Source: Pseudomonas nicosulfuronedens | Lineage (GTDB): Bacteria > Pseudomonadota > Gammaproteobacteria > Pseudomonadales > Pseudomonadaceae | Assembly: GCF_005877905.1 (NCBI RefSeq) | Contig: NZ_SWDV01000030.1 | Span: 1-64,000, forward strand | Direction: 5' to 3' | Length of the DNA stretch: 64,000 nucleotides | Shown here: positions 36,870 to 45,815 of the stretch, in pieces | How positions within the stretch are numbered: the first letter of the stretch is position 1 | How the letters are laid out: the number at the start of each line of letters is the position of its first letter | Notes under the pieces: model-generated | The model's input: the letters and a program-made list of their open reading frames with translations, nothing else | Told to the model about the DNA's origin: nothing | The model's database searches: none | Position numbers and translations under genes: made by a program

Positions 36870-39581
36870 TCAACCGCGCGAGGCTTTCCAGCGGCGGATC
36901 ACCAGTTTCTCCAGTTCCACCGCGAAGAACACCGCGATGCCGATGCCCAGCGAGATCAGCCAGCCGCTGAAGGGCAGGGCGACGGTGTGGAAGGCGGTCT
37001 GCATGAAGGGCACGTAGATCACGAAGCACTGCAGCAGGATCAGCGCCAGGGTCACGGTGAGCAGCGCGCCGTTGCGCAGCAGCGCCGTGTTCAGCGAGAA
37101 CTCTTCCTGCAACCGGCAGTTGAACAGGTAGGCCCACTGCGCGGTAACCAGGGTGTGCAGGATCATGGTGCGGATGTGGTCGGTGTCCTGGCCGTTGCTG
37201 ACCATCCAGGCTTCCAGCAGGAAGGCCGCGGCGGTGAGCAGGCCGCCCACATAGAGCACCCGCCAGACCGCGAAGCCGTTGAGGATCGATTCCTTCGCGT
37301 TACGCGGCGGCCGACGCATCATCCCCGGCTCGCCGGGCTCGAAGGCCAGGGCGAAGGACAAGGTGGTGGAGGTCGCCATGTTCATCCAGAGAATCTGTAG
37401 CGGCGCCAGCGGGATCACCGCGCCGGCGAGGATCGCCATGACGATCAGCAGGCCCTGGGCCATGTTGGTCGGCAGGATGAACAGCACGGTCTTCTTCAGG
37501 TTGTCGTAGACCCGGCGGCCCTCGCGCACGGCGCCGGCGATGGTGGAGAAGTTGTCGTCGGTGAGCACCATGTCGGCGGCTTCCTTGGTCACCTCGGTGC
37601 CCTTGATGCCCATGGCGATGCCGACGTCGGCCTGTTTCAGCGCCGGGGCGTCGTTGACCCCGTCGCCGGTCATGCCGACCACTTCCTCGTTGGCCTGCAG
37701 TGCACGCACCAGGCGCAGCTTGTGCTCGGGGCTGGTGCGGGCGAACACCGAGTACTGCATGGCGAGGGATTTCAGCTGGGTATCATCGGCCTGTTCCAGC
37801 TCCTGGCCGGTCATGGCGCGCAGGTCGTTGCCCATGCCGAGCATGCCGGCGATGGCCACGGCGGTGTCCGGGTGGTCGCCAGTGATCATCTTCACCTGGA
37901 TGCCGGCGCGCTTGCACAGCGCGATGGCCTCGATGGCTTCCGGGCGCGGCGGGTCGAGCAGGCCGGCAACGCCGAGGAAGATCATGCCGTCCTGTACGTC
38001 CTCGTGGTCGATCACGCCGTCATCGGGCTGTACCGGCTTGTAGGCGGCGGCGAGCATGCGCAGGCCTTGCCCGGCGATGAAGCTCATCTCGCGCTCCCAG
38101 TACTCGCGGTCCAGCGGCTCCACGCCGTTGGCACCGAGTTGCTGTTGGCACACGCGCAGCAGCACGTCGGGCGCGCCCTTGAGGTAGATCAGGCTCTGGC
38201 CGGCAACGTCGCAACGGCGCGCCATGTACTTGTAGGCGGAGTCGAAGGGAATCTTGCCGAACTTCTGGAACTCGATCTCCGGCAGGTCCGCCTTGCGCGC
38301 CAGGACTTTCAGCGCGCCCTCGGTGGGGCCGCCGACTACACCCCAGCGCCCTTCGTCATTGAGTTGCAGGCTGCTGTCGTTGCAGATGTCGACCGCGCGG
38401 ATGAGGGCATCCAGCGCACCGTGCTGCGACCAGTCGAGCTCGTCGCTGGTACCGCCGAAGGTGATGCGGCCCTTGGGCTCGTAGCTCTGGCCTTCGACGC
38501 TGTAGAGACCGTTGGCGAGCAGCACGCTCTTCACGGTCATCTCGTTCATGGTCAGGGTGCCGGTCTTGTCCGAGCAGATCACGCTCATGGCGCCCAGGGT
38601 TTCCACGGTCGGCAGCTTGCGGATGATCGCCTTGTTCTGCGCCATGCGTTGCACGCCCAGCGACAGGATGATCGAGACGATGGCCGGCAGGCCCTCGGGG
38701 ACCGAGGCCACGGCCAGGCTGATCAGCGACAGCAGCAGTTCGCCGAACGGGTAGTCGTGCCAGAAGAAGCCGATGATGAACAGCGCCACCATCATGCCGA
38801 TGATCAGCTGGAAGATGCGTTTGCCCAGCTCGGCGATCTGCCGCAGCAGCGGGGTTTCGCTTTCGTCGACGTTGGCGATCAGCTTGTTGATGCGGCCCAG
38901 TTCGGTATTGCCGCCGGTCTCGATCACCACGCCGCGGGCGTTGCCGGCGCTGACGTTGGTGCCGGAGAAGCCGAGGTTCAGGCGGTCGGCCAGCAGCGCT
39001 TCGGTGTCCAGCGCGTCGGCCTGCTTGCCGACGGTGAGTGATTCGCCAGTGAGCATGGACTCTTCGACCTGCAGGTGGTGCACGTCGAACAGGCGCACGT
39101 CGGCGGGAATCTTGTCTCCGGGGCGCAGGATGACGATGTCGCCGGGTACCAGCTGGCTGGCGTCCAGTTCGATCTTCTTGCCGTTGCGCACCACGTGGGC
39201 GGTGCTGCTGAGCATGCCGCGCAGGGCGGCGAGGGATTTCTCCGCCTTGTTCTCCTGGAAGAAGCCGATGCCGGCGTTGATCACTGCCACCAGCAGGATG
39301 ACGATGGTGTCGGTCCAGTGGCCCATCAGCGCGGTGGCCACGGCGGCGGCCAGGAGGATGTAGATCAGCACGTCGTTGAAGTGCCGGGCGAAGCGCAGCC
39401 AGAGTGGGTCGACGTCCTTGGCCGGCAAGGCGTTGGGGCCGACGCGCAGCAGCCTCGCCTCGGCTTCGTCGGGGGAGAGGCCTTCCGCGCTGGTCTGCAG
39501 ATCGGCCAGGGTCTGGTCGACGCTCTTGCGGTACCAGTCGGTGGTTTGTGGTTTGCCGTCGGTGGTTTGCTGTGCAGTCAT
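36870..39581 (-). CDS. P2-type cation-transporting ATPase
   Basis: This 903-residue membrane pump has an N-terminal cation-ATPase domain, the actuator loop TGES (about 178-181), the membrane motif PEGLP (295-299) typical of Ca2+/Na+-type P2 ATPases, the phosphorylation motif SDKTGTLT (Asp338), KGAPD in the nucleotide domain, MTGDGVNDAPALKQADVGIAMG in the hinge and a C-terminal six-helix domain. It probably exports Ca2+ or another cation. I use the ATG at 39581 (GGGAG seven bases upstream); a TTG at 39605 would add eight residues. It is transcribed alone. Confidence 0.9.
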   Translation of the reverse strand: MTAQQTTDGKPQTTDWYRKSVDQTLADLQTSAEGLSPDEAEARLLRVGPNALPAKDVDPLWLRFARHFNDVLIYILLAAAVATALMGHWTDTIVILLVAVINAGIGFFQENKAEKSLAALRGMLSSTAHVVRNGKKIELDASQLVPGDIVILRPGDKIPADVRLFDVHHLQVEESMLTGESLTVGKQADALDTEALLADRLNLGFSGTNVSAGNARGVVIETGGNTELGRINKLIANVDESETPLLRQIAELGKRIFQLIIGMMVALFIIGFFWHDYPFGELLLSLISLAVASVPEGLPAIVSIILSLGVQRMAQNKAIIRKLPTVETLGAMSVICSDKTGTLTMNEMTVKSVLLANGLYSVEGQSYEPKGRITFGGTSDELDWSQHGALDALIRAVDICNDSSLQLNDEGRWGVVGGPTEGALKVLARKADLPEIEFQKFGKIPFDSAYKYMARRCDVAGQSLIYLKGAPDVLLRVCQQQLGANGVEPLDREYWEREMSFIAGQGLRMLAAAYKPVQPDDGVIDHEDVQDGMIFLGVAGLLDPPRPEAIEAIALCKRAGIQVKMITGDHPDTAVAIAGMLGMGNDLRAMTGQELEQADDTQLKSLAMQYSVFARTSPEHKLRLVRALQANEEVVGMTGDGVNDAPALKQADVGIAMGIKGTEVTKEAADMVLTDDNFSTIAGAVREGRRVYDNLKKTVLFILPTNMAQGLLIVMAILAGAVIPLAPLQILWMNMATSTTLSFALAFEPGEPGMMRRPPRNAKESILNGFAVWRVLYVGGLLTAAAFLLEAWMVSNGQDTDHIRTMILHTLVTAQWAYLFNCRLQEEFSLNTALLRNGALLTVTLALILLQCFVIYVPFMQTAFHTVALPFSGWLISLGIGIAVFFAVELEKLVIRRWKASRG

Positions 39582-39993
39582 GCTCTGACTCCCGGCTCCT
39601 GCCAAGTGGGAAAGGTGATTAACTGCAGGGAAGCGTAGACCTAGGAAATCGCTGTAGGACTGTCATACCTCAAGATTCGGCCGATCCTCGCTGAACCATG
39701 GCTGAACGAAGCTGAATGGAAGATTTGAATCTGAATATGCGGACCTTGTCCGCGATCGCGGGCGTGGCCCGCTCCTACGAAGAGCGCATCGGCGAGCTCA
39801 GGGTTATCCCTTCATGCCAACCCTGTAGGAGCGAGCTTGCTCGCGAACAGAAGGTAGGGCGGATAACGCGCCAGAGTTATCCGCCGGTGGCGCGTCTGGC
39901 GGATAACCTGTTCCAGGTTATGCGCCCTACGAAACTCATGGCCGCTCGGACCCATCCGGAGTTGGATGAAAACATCGCGGACGGAGTCCGCTC
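39582..39993. repeat. Intergenic REP cluster (families A, B and variants)
   Basis: This gap of about 410 bp between two minus-strand genes holds no gene. It contains a variant element (39,757-39,780, CGCGGGCGTGGCCCGCTCC), a family A arm (39,824-39,848), a family B double palindrome (39,854-39,930, with GTAGGGCGGATAACG and CGCCCTAC ends) and another variant (39,974-39,999, CGCGGACGGAGTCCGCTCC) that slightly overlaps the end of the next gene. Confidence 0.75.
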
Positions 39994-40545
39994 CTACGAA
40001 GAGGCCAATTCCTGTGTCCCGCCCACCCGACTGGCCTGCCGCCAGCGGTTCGGTGTGCAGCCCGCCAGCTTGCGAAAGCTGCGGCAGAAGTGGGACTGGT
40101 CGGCGAAGCCGCATTCCTGGCCGACCTGGGAGATTGGCGCGTCGCCGCTGGCCAGCAACTCGCGGGCACGGTCGATGCGCAGGCGCAGCGCCCATTCCCG
40201 TGGCGCGAGCCCGGTGGCCTGTTTGAAGGCGCGGGAAAAGTGGCTGCGCGACAGGCCGCACTGCTCGGCGACATCGGCAATGTACAGGCGGCTGAGCAGG
40301 CTGCCGGCGAGGATGTCCTTGGCCTTGCGCTCCTGCCAGGGGGCCAGGGCGAGGCGTTCGCCGGTATCTGCTCCATCGTTGCGGGGCTCAGGCAGCCGGT
40401 AGTGTTCCAGCAGGTGCTGGCAAAGGCGCTGGCTGGCCTGGTGGAGGCCGTCTCCCTGGCTTTCCAGCTCCTCCATGAGCTGCCGGACCAGGCGGTGGGT
40501 CTGGGGGGCGAGCATGGTCGCTACCTGGTGGGCAGGTGCGGGCAT
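39994..40545 (-). CDS. AraC family regulator, DNA-binding domain only
   Basis: This 183-residue protein consists of about 75 N-terminal residues without a recognisable sensor fold and a C-terminal AraC HTH pair (about 80-170: LYIADVAEQCGLSRSHFSRAFKQATGLAPREWALRLRIDRARELL, then ISQVGQECGFADQSHFCRSFRKLAGCTPNRWRQ). Short stand-alone regulators of this type occur in pseudomonads. It is flanked by a REP cluster and a LysR gene on the opposite strand; its target is not evident. Confidence 0.82.
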   Translation of the reverse strand: MPAPAHQVATMLAPQTHRLVRQLMEELESQGDGLHQASQRLCQHLLEHYRLPEPRNDGADTGERLALAPWQERKAKDILAGSLLSRLYIADVAEQCGLSRSHFSRAFKQATGLAPREWALRLRIDRARELLASGDAPISQVGQECGFADQSHFCRSFRKLAGCTPNRWRQASRVGGTQELASS

Positions 40546-40762
40546 GGCGTCTCTCTTCTGTTAGCTTCCAGCGGCGGCGTAAAGCGGCTTCGATTAAGGA
40601 AAAACACAAGGTAAATCAAGGTGATCCGATGCTCAATCGAATTGCGCTCAGAGGCCGCCATCAAGCACATGCGTCCAATAAGATCGCTGTGTTACGTGGT
40701 CGACTGGCGAGGCCCTCGTCTTGTGCAAAGATGCCCACTCCCACAGCCCCGAGCGACCAGCC

Positions 40763-41674
40763 ATGAACCGAAACGACCTGCGCCGCCTGGACATGAACCT
40801 GCTGGTGATCTTCGAATCCCTGATGCTGGAGCGGAACCTCACCCGCGTCGGCGAGAAGCTGTTCATCACCCAGTCCACCGTCAGCGCCGCCCTGGCGCGC
40901 CTGCGCGACCTGTTCGACGACCCGCTGCTGGTGCGCGCCGGCCGCGCCATGGAACCTACCAGTCGGGCGCTGCACATCTTCGAGGAACTGCGCCCGGCGA
41001 TGGATGTGATCTCCGCTGCGGTCAGCCGCGCCAAGACCTTCGAGCCTGAGAGCAGCTGCAACGTCTTCCGCCTGGGCCTCTCCGACGATGCCGAATTCGG
41101 CCTGTTCCCCGCGCTGCTGGCGCGCCTGCAGCAGGATGCGCCGAACATCACGGTGGTGGTGCGCCGCGCCAACTTCCTGTTGATGCCGGCGCTGCTGTCT
41201 TCCGGCGAGATCACTGCCGGAGTCAGCTACACCACTGATCTGCCGGCCAACGCCAAGCGTCGCAAGCTGCGCGATATCGGCGTGAAGGTGCTGCGCGGTG
41301 ACAGCCGACCCGGCCCGCTGAGCCTGGACGAATACTGCTCGCGGCCGCACGTGATGGTGTCGTTCTCCGGCGACCTGAACGGCGCCATCGATCTGGACCT
41401 GGAGCGCATCGATCGCCGTCGTCGCGTGGTGCTCGCCGTGCCGCAGTTCGGCAGCCTGCGCGCGCTGCTGCGCAACACCGAGATGATCGCCACCGTCCCT
41501 GACTACGCGGCCTGCGCGCTGGTGGAAGACAGCTGCCTGCGCGCCGAAGACCCGCCGCTGGAGATCAAGCCGGCTGAGCTCTCCCTGGTCTGGAGCGCCG
41601 CCCACGACAACGACCCGGCCGAACGCTGGCTGCGCGAACGGATGGTCGAGTACATGAGCGCGCCGGTGCCGTGA
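40763..41674 (+). CDS. LysR-type regulator closely resembling MexT
   Basis: This 303-residue LTTR has an N-terminal winged helix (1-62, NRNDLRRLDMNLLVIFESL) and a substrate-binding domain (about 95-300). Blocks such as VFRLGLSDDAEFGL, RRANFLLMPALLSSGEITAGVSYT, DLPANAKRRKLRDI and VLAVPQFGSLRALL match my memory of P. aeruginosa MexT, the activator of mexEF-oprN. No mexS or efflux operon lies beside it, so it is either a MexT paralogue or a relocated orthologue. The ATG at 40763 is preferred over an upstream in-frame codon at 40721. Confidence 0.82.
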   Translation: MNRNDLRRLDMNLLVIFESLMLERNLTRVGEKLFITQSTVSAALARLRDLFDDPLLVRAGRAMEPTSRALHIFEELRPAMDVISAAVSRAKTFEPESSCNVFRLGLSDDAEFGLFPALLARLQQDAPNITVVVRRANFLLMPALLSSGEITAGVSYTTDLPANAKRRKLRDIGVKVLRGDSRPGPLSLDEYCSRPHVMVSFSGDLNGAIDLDLERIDRRRRVVLAVPQFGSLRALLRNTEMIATVPDYAACALVEDSCLRAEDPPLEIKPAELSLVWSAAHDNDPAERWLRERMVEYMSAPVP

Positions 41675-41693
41675 ACGGAATTCATCGGCATTT

Positions 41694-41769
41694 GTAGGAT
41701 GGGTGGAGCGCAGCGATACCCATGCCGATGGAGCAGGGTAATGATGGGTATCGCTCCACTCCATCCTGC
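41694..41769. repeat. Palindromic repeat family C
   Basis: GTAGGATGGGTGGAGCGCAG on the left and a complementary arm (GATGGGTATCGCTCCACTCC, then ATCCTGC) on the right form a long hairpin. The same element recurs at 54,492-54,571 and 60,930-61,012. Confidence 0.8.
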
Positions 41770-41830
41770 GACGTGCTTTTCCAGTGGAATCCTCAAGCGG
41801 GTCTTACCCGTAAACGGCTCAGAATCGTGA

Positions 41831-41898
41831 GGCGAATAACCTGGAACAGGCTATCCGCCGGTTCAGTTGTGGCGGATAACGCTGGCGCGTTATCCGCC
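41831..41898. repeat. Palindromic repeat family B, two tandem palindromes
   Basis: Two palindromes, GGCGAATAACCTGGAACAGG with its inverted arm and GGCGGATAACGCTGGCGCG with its arm, lie in the same order as at 36,606-36,687, just after the stop of the minus-strand porin gene. Confidence 0.75.
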
Positions 41899-41920
41899 CT
41901 GCGCAGGTGGGGCCGCAGGC

Positions 41921-43186
41921 TCAGAACATGCCCTTGATCGGGTACTCGATGATCACGTAGATACGGTCGATATCCGCGCCACCCTGGGCGTCGTTGGCGC
42001 GGTGGGAGACCTGCGCGACGCTCAGTGCCAGGTCCTTGGCCGGGCCGGACTGCACTACGTAGCGAACATCCAGGTCGCGCTCCCAATGCTTCCCGCCATC
42101 ACCGTAGGCGGGCTGGCAGGCGCCGCCTTCCATGGGGTTGTAGGCGCCGCCGCAAGGGGCGTGGGTGCCGTCGATGTCACTGCCGCGCACATAGCGCGCC
42201 GAGAGGGTCAGCCCGGCAAGGCCGGAGCTGGCGCCGTCCCACTGGTAGCGGGCCTGCCAGGAGCGCTCGCCGGGGCCGTTGAAGTCGGCGTACTTGATGG
42301 AGTTGGCGAGGTAGATAGAGTCGCCGCCGACGAAGTCGAATGGCGTGTCGCCGTCTATCTGCTGGTAGCCCAGGCTCAACGCGTGACTACCCAGCGCGAC
42401 CTTGCCCAGCAGGCTCCACGCCAGGGTGTCGATGTTCCCGGCACGGGCGCTGCCGGCGTCGCCGGTCTTGTAGAGGTTGGCGTCCACCGACCAGCGACCG
42501 AAGCGGCCGTTGAGGTTGGCATAGGCCTGGTGCCAGACGTCGTCCAGCTGGCTGGCGTAGAGCGCGCCGCCCCAGGTGGCATCCGGCGCGCTCCAGGTGG
42601 CGCCGGCCAGGCTCAGGCCGCCGAAGCGGGTGCTGGCGCCGTAGCCTTCGAACTCGCCGTGGCTGGAGCTGGAATTCTGGTTCTTGAAGGCGGTGAAGCG
42701 CCCGGCTTGCAGGCGCAGGCCCGGCAGGCTCCGGTCGTCGAGAAACCAGCCGGTGGCGTATTCGGGTTGCAGGCGCTTGTCACCGGTGTCGAACACCGGG
42801 GTTGCCACTTCCATCTCACCCCAGGCGAGGCTGGTTTTCTCGTGCACCAGGCGCAGCGCGCCGCCGGCATCGGAGTACTCGCTCTCGCTGCGGCCGTCGC
42901 TGTCCAGCGGCAGCAAACCGGTGCCGGCGTGACCTCGGCCACCGTCGAGCTTCAGGCCAAGGAAGGCGTGGGCATCGACGCCCAGGCCGATGGTGCCGGG
43001 CGTGACATCGCTGCTGAACCTGCCGATGAAACCCTGCGCCCATTCGCGCCGCAGGCTCTGGCCGTTGGGGCCGGGGCTGCGGTAGTCGTTGTCGAGGAAG
43101 TAGTTGCGCGACAGCAGCGACCAGTCGGCGGCCTGGGCCTGGGTGCAGGCCAGCGCCAGGAGGCAGGGTATCAGCGGGCTTTTCAC
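41921..43186 (-). CDS. OprD-family outer-membrane porin
   Basis: This 421-residue porin starts at GTG 43186 (GGAG eight bases upstream), giving a signal peptide KSPLIPCLLALACTQAQA and a mature start ADWSLLSRNYFLDNDYRS. OprD hallmarks include RREWAQGFIGRFSSDVTPGTIGLGVDAHAFLGLKLDGG and RSWQARYQWDGASSGLAGLTLSARY, and the end is IIEYPIKGMF. The GTG overlaps the stop of the DoxX gene, so translation is coupled. A longer in-frame reading to 43618 only covers the DoxX gene. Substrate unknown. Confidence 0.88.
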   Translation of the reverse strand: MKSPLIPCLLALACTQAQAADWSLLSRNYFLDNDYRSPGPNGQSLRREWAQGFIGRFSSDVTPGTIGLGVDAHAFLGLKLDGGRGHAGTGLLPLDSDGRSESEYSDAGGALRLVHEKTSLAWGEMEVATPVFDTGDKRLQPEYATGWFLDDRSLPGLRLQAGRFTAFKNQNSSSSHGEFEGYGASTRFGGLSLAGATWSAPDATWGGALYASQLDDVWHQAYANLNGRFGRWSVDANLYKTGDAGSARAGNIDTLAWSLLGKVALGSHALSLGYQQIDGDTPFDFVGGDSIYLANSIKYADFNGPGERSWQARYQWDGASSGLAGLTLSARYVRGSDIDGTHAPCGGAYNPMEGGACQPAYGDGGKHWERDLDVRYVVQSGPAKDLALSVAQVSHRANDAQGGADIDRIYVIIEYPIKGMF

Positions 43187-43599
43187 GGGCGCGGCTCCAT
43201 CAGGGCTGTCACGAAACGGGGCAGGGGAAGGCGATAAGCGCCGGGGCCGGCGATCGCCAGGCCGGTGAAGAGAATCAGCATCCACCAGGCGAACTGGCCT
43301 TCTTCCAGCGACCATTGCGGATGGACGAACAGCAGCGCCACCAGCAGCACGGCGATCACCGGCAGGCAGGCGAGGCGCGCGAAAACCCCGAGGATCAGCA
43401 GGATCGGGCAGAGCACTTCGGCGAACACCGCCAGCGCCAGGGTCGGCACGGCGCCGAGGCCGAAGGGGTCTTCGATGTGCTGCAGCTCGCTTTGCCAGTG
43501 CAGCAGCTTGGGTAGCCCGTGTACCTGCAGGAGCAGCAGGGCGGCTGTCACCCGCATGAACAGGAGCGCCAGGGCAGGGGAGCGGTCGTGGGTCGGCAT
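43183..43599 (-). CDS. DoxX-family membrane protein
   Basis: This 138-residue protein has four predicted membrane helices and the DoxX pattern (RVTAALLLLQVHGLPKLLHW near the start; EVLCPILLILGVFARLACLPVIAVLLVALLFVHPQWS in the middle). DoxX proteins are poorly characterised and have been linked to redox functions. It is the upstream gene of a two-gene operon with the OprD porin (GTGA overlap). Confidence 0.85.
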   Translation of the reverse strand: MPTHDRSPALALLFMRVTAALLLLQVHGLPKLLHWQSELQHIEDPFGLGAVPTLALAVFAEVLCPILLILGVFARLACLPVIAVLLVALLFVHPQWSLEEGQFAWWMLILFTGLAIAGPGAYRLPLPRFVTALMEPRP

Positions 43600-43620
43600 G
43601 GTGGGTTGTCCGGGGCAAAG

Positions 43621-43647
43621 AAAAAGGGCGGCAATGCCGCCCTTTTT
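43621..43647 (-). terminator. Rho-independent terminator after the YcaC-like gene
   Basis: AAAAAGGGCGGC, loop of three, GCCGCCCTTTTT: a perfect stem with T runs on both strands, so it can work bidirectionally. It lies 14 bp after the YcaC-like stop and 22 bp before the DoxX start, where it shields the DoxX-porin operon from read-through. Confidence 0.9.
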
Positions 43648-43660
43648 CTGGCGCTCAGGC

Positions 43661-44317
43661 TCAGTGGCCTTCGCTGGCGTTGAACATGGACTTGGCGTAG
43701 ATCAGGCCCAAGCCATAGGCGCCGCCGTTCTCGATGGCGGTCTTGACGGTCTGGTTGTAGGTTTCGCCGCGAGCCCAGTCACGCTGCAGCTCCAGCAGGT
43801 ATTGCACGGAGGTCATGGGGCGGGCGCCCAGTTGGATCATTCGTTGCATCGCCATCTCGTGGGCCTCGGTGGAGACATCGCCGCAGGCGTCGGCGATCAC
43901 GTAGACCTCGAAGCCCTGGTCAATGGCCGACAGGGCTGGGCCGACGATGCACACGGAGGTCCAGAGGCCGGCGAGGACGATCTTCTGCTTGCCGAACTTG
44001 TTCACTTCCACGGCGATGCGCGGGTCTTCCCAGGTGTTCATGCTGGTGCGGTCGATGACGTTGTGGTCGGGGAAGACCGACTTGATCTCGTCGAACATCG
44101 GGCCGGAGAAGCTCTTCTCGGCGACGGTGGTGAGGATGGTGGAGACGCCGAATTCCTTGGCCGCCTTGGACACCAGGGCTGCGTTGTTGCGCAGGGTCAC
44201 TGCGTCGATGGACTTGGTGGCGAAAGCCATCTGCGACTGGTGGTCGATCATGATCAGGGTGTGATCGGAAGGGTTGAGCAGGGTCTTGCCGGGAACGGCT
44301 TTGGCGATGGCGGTCAT
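43661..44317 (-). CDS. YcaC-like isochorismatase-family hydrolase
   Basis: This 218-residue cysteine hydrolase has the isochorismatase fold: catalytic Asp in LIMIDHQSQM (residue 25), Lys in VAEKSFSGPMFD, and the nucleophilic Cys in AGLWTSVCIVGPALSAIDQGFEVYVIADACGDVS. The block SMNTWEDPRIAVEVNKFGK is characteristic of YcaC, an octameric hydrolase of unknown substrate. It is transcribed divergently from a GlxA-type regulator, a common pairing. Confidence 0.88.
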   Translation of the reverse strand: MTAIAKAVPGKTLLNPSDHTLIMIDHQSQMAFATKSIDAVTLRNNAALVSKAAKEFGVSTILTTVAEKSFSGPMFDEIKSVFPDHNVIDRTSMNTWEDPRIAVEVNKFGKQKIVLAGLWTSVCIVGPALSAIDQGFEVYVIADACGDVSTEAHEMAMQRMIQLGARPMTSVQYLLELQRDWARGETYNQTVKTAIENGGAYGLGLIYAKSMFNASEGH

Positions 44318-44654
44318 GGGGGTCGTCCTTCTGGATGATGGGGTTCAAGTGGTCGTTGGGTCCGGTCCGTTGTGGTCGGTGCCGAACCGTGGAGGCATCT
44401 TTGCCGATCGGCGAAAGGTGCGGAACAGACAGCCTTGCAGGGGCACTTTGCAGTTCTGCAAGGCCTGCCCGCAGGCTGCATTGGGCAGACTATGGTGTCG
44501 CCGGCCTGGCATTTATTGGACCTGTGTGCTCAGCCCGGCCGGCGCAGAATGATGCAAATGTGCGATTCGCCGACGCGGTGAATGGGTACAGTGGTTTTTT
44601 CCTGATACCGGGGCACGCGAGACCGCCAAGCCCCGTTTGCGTGCGAGTAGAAGA
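44318..44654. other. Divergent intergenic region, YcaC-like gene / GlxA-type regulator
   Basis: This 337-bp region has no gene. It contains GCCGATCGGC (44,403-44,412), the 14-bp palindrome at 44,448-44,461 and a longer inverted repeat around it (CCTTGCAG at 44,433, CTGCAAGG ending at 44,463). Confidence 0.55.
44448..44461. promoter_or_regulatory. Candidate operator palindrome
   Basis: TTGCAGTTCTGCAA is a perfect 14-bp palindrome about midway between the divergent genes; its right arm also pairs with CCTTGCAG at 44,433-44,440. It is a reasonable binding site for the adjacent regulator. Confidence 0.4.
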
Positions 44655-45611
44655 ATGAAAACAGTGGCCATGGTGCTGTACGACGATGTGCTGGCGCTGG
44701 ATGTGACCGGACCGATGGAGGTGTTCTCCATGGCCAATCGCTACTTGCCGCCGGAGCGGCATTACCGTCTGCTGACAGTGGCGACGAAGGCCGACGGTGT
44801 GCGTGCCTCCAGTGGCTTGAAGATGAGCGCCGACCTGCCGCTGGAAGCGCTGCTCGCCGGTGTGGACCTGCTGCTGGTACCCGGCGGACCCGGTGCCTAC
44901 AACGGCGACAACCAGATGCTCAACGCCTGGCTGCCGACAGCGGCGCGCGCCGCGAAACGCTATGGTGCAGTGTGCACCGGCGCCTTCCTGCTCGGCGCCG
45001 CCGGGTTGCTCGACGGCTACCGCTGCACCACCCACTGGAACTACCTGGAACGGCTGGCACAGCTCTACCCGCGCGCTCAGGTACAGGCCGAGCGCATCTA
45101 CGTCATCGACCGCAACCTGATCACCTCCGGAGGGGTCACCGCTGGCATCGACATGGCGCTGGCAGTAGTCGCCGAGGACCATGGCAAGGAGATCGCCCTG
45201 GAGGTCGCCAAGGTGCTGCTGGTGGTGCTCAAGCGCCAGGGTGGTCAGACCCCGTTCGGCCCGCTATTGGTCTCGGTGGTGCGCGACGGCTCAGTGATCG
45301 CCCGCGCCCAGGCCTACGTGGTGGACCACATCGACGAGCCGCTGACGGTGAACCGCCTGGCCGAGCGGGTGGCCATGAGCCCGCGCAATTTTGCCCGCGC
45401 CTTCCAGCGCGAGACCAGCATGACGCCCATGCAGTACGTGCAGAGCGCGCGCATCGACCACGCGCGCAAGCTGCTGGAGAGCAGCGACCTGCCGCTCAAG
45501 CAGGTAGCCTGTCGCAGCGGCTTTGGCAGCCCTCGGCACATGCGCACGGTGTTCGGCGAGCGCATCGGCATGACACCGAGCCAGTATCGCGAGCAATTCG
45601 GCTTCGCCTGA
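44655..45611 (+). CDS. GlxA-type AraC regulator with DJ-1/PfpI domain
   Basis: This 318-residue transcription factor has an N-terminal class I glutamine amidotransferase-like domain (1-185; MVLYDDVLALDVTGPMEVFSMA, LLLVPGGPGAYNG, the nucleophile-elbow region GAVCTGAFLLGAAGLLDG) and a C-terminal AraC HTH (about 215-315; VNRLAERVAMSPRNFARAFQRETSMTPMQYVQ). It faces the YcaC-like hydrolase gene and probably controls it. The ATG at 44655 gives the normal family start. Confidence 0.88.
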   Translation: MKTVAMVLYDDVLALDVTGPMEVFSMANRYLPPERHYRLLTVATKADGVRASSGLKMSADLPLEALLAGVDLLLVPGGPGAYNGDNQMLNAWLPTAARAAKRYGAVCTGAFLLGAAGLLDGYRCTTHWNYLERLAQLYPRAQVQAERIYVIDRNLITSGGVTAGIDMALAVVAEDHGKEIALEVAKVLLVVLKRQGGQTPFGPLLVSVVRDGSVIARAQAYVVDHIDEPLTVNRLAERVAMSPRNFARAFQRETSMTPMQYVQSARIDHARKLLESSDLPLKQVACRSGFGSPRHMRTVFGERIGMTPSQYREQFGFA

Positions 45612-45815
45612 TGGCAGTGCGCCGCAATTTTCGCGGGTTGACCGTCTGGCGCACCCAAGTTGGCCGAATCCTTCCCCCCGCGGGAATTGCGCTGTCACAC
45701 GGGGGCGGGAGAATACCCTGACCAATCATCAGGGGCGCGTCACCTCGGTACTGGCCAGATCGCCTGGAGGACCCGTTGTAGAGCGATCCGTCAGATCCGC
45801 AGACGTGAGCAGGAC

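Noticed and set aside
36590-39930. Clustered short repeats as a CRISPR array
   Set aside because: The repeats are palindromic, differently oriented and irregularly spaced, with no equal-length unique spacers and no cas genes.
41921-43618. A 565-residue fused porin reading starting at 43618
   Set aside because: The extra N-terminus is an out-of-frame reading of the DoxX gene; the GTG at 43186 gives a proper signal peptide and ribosome-binding site.
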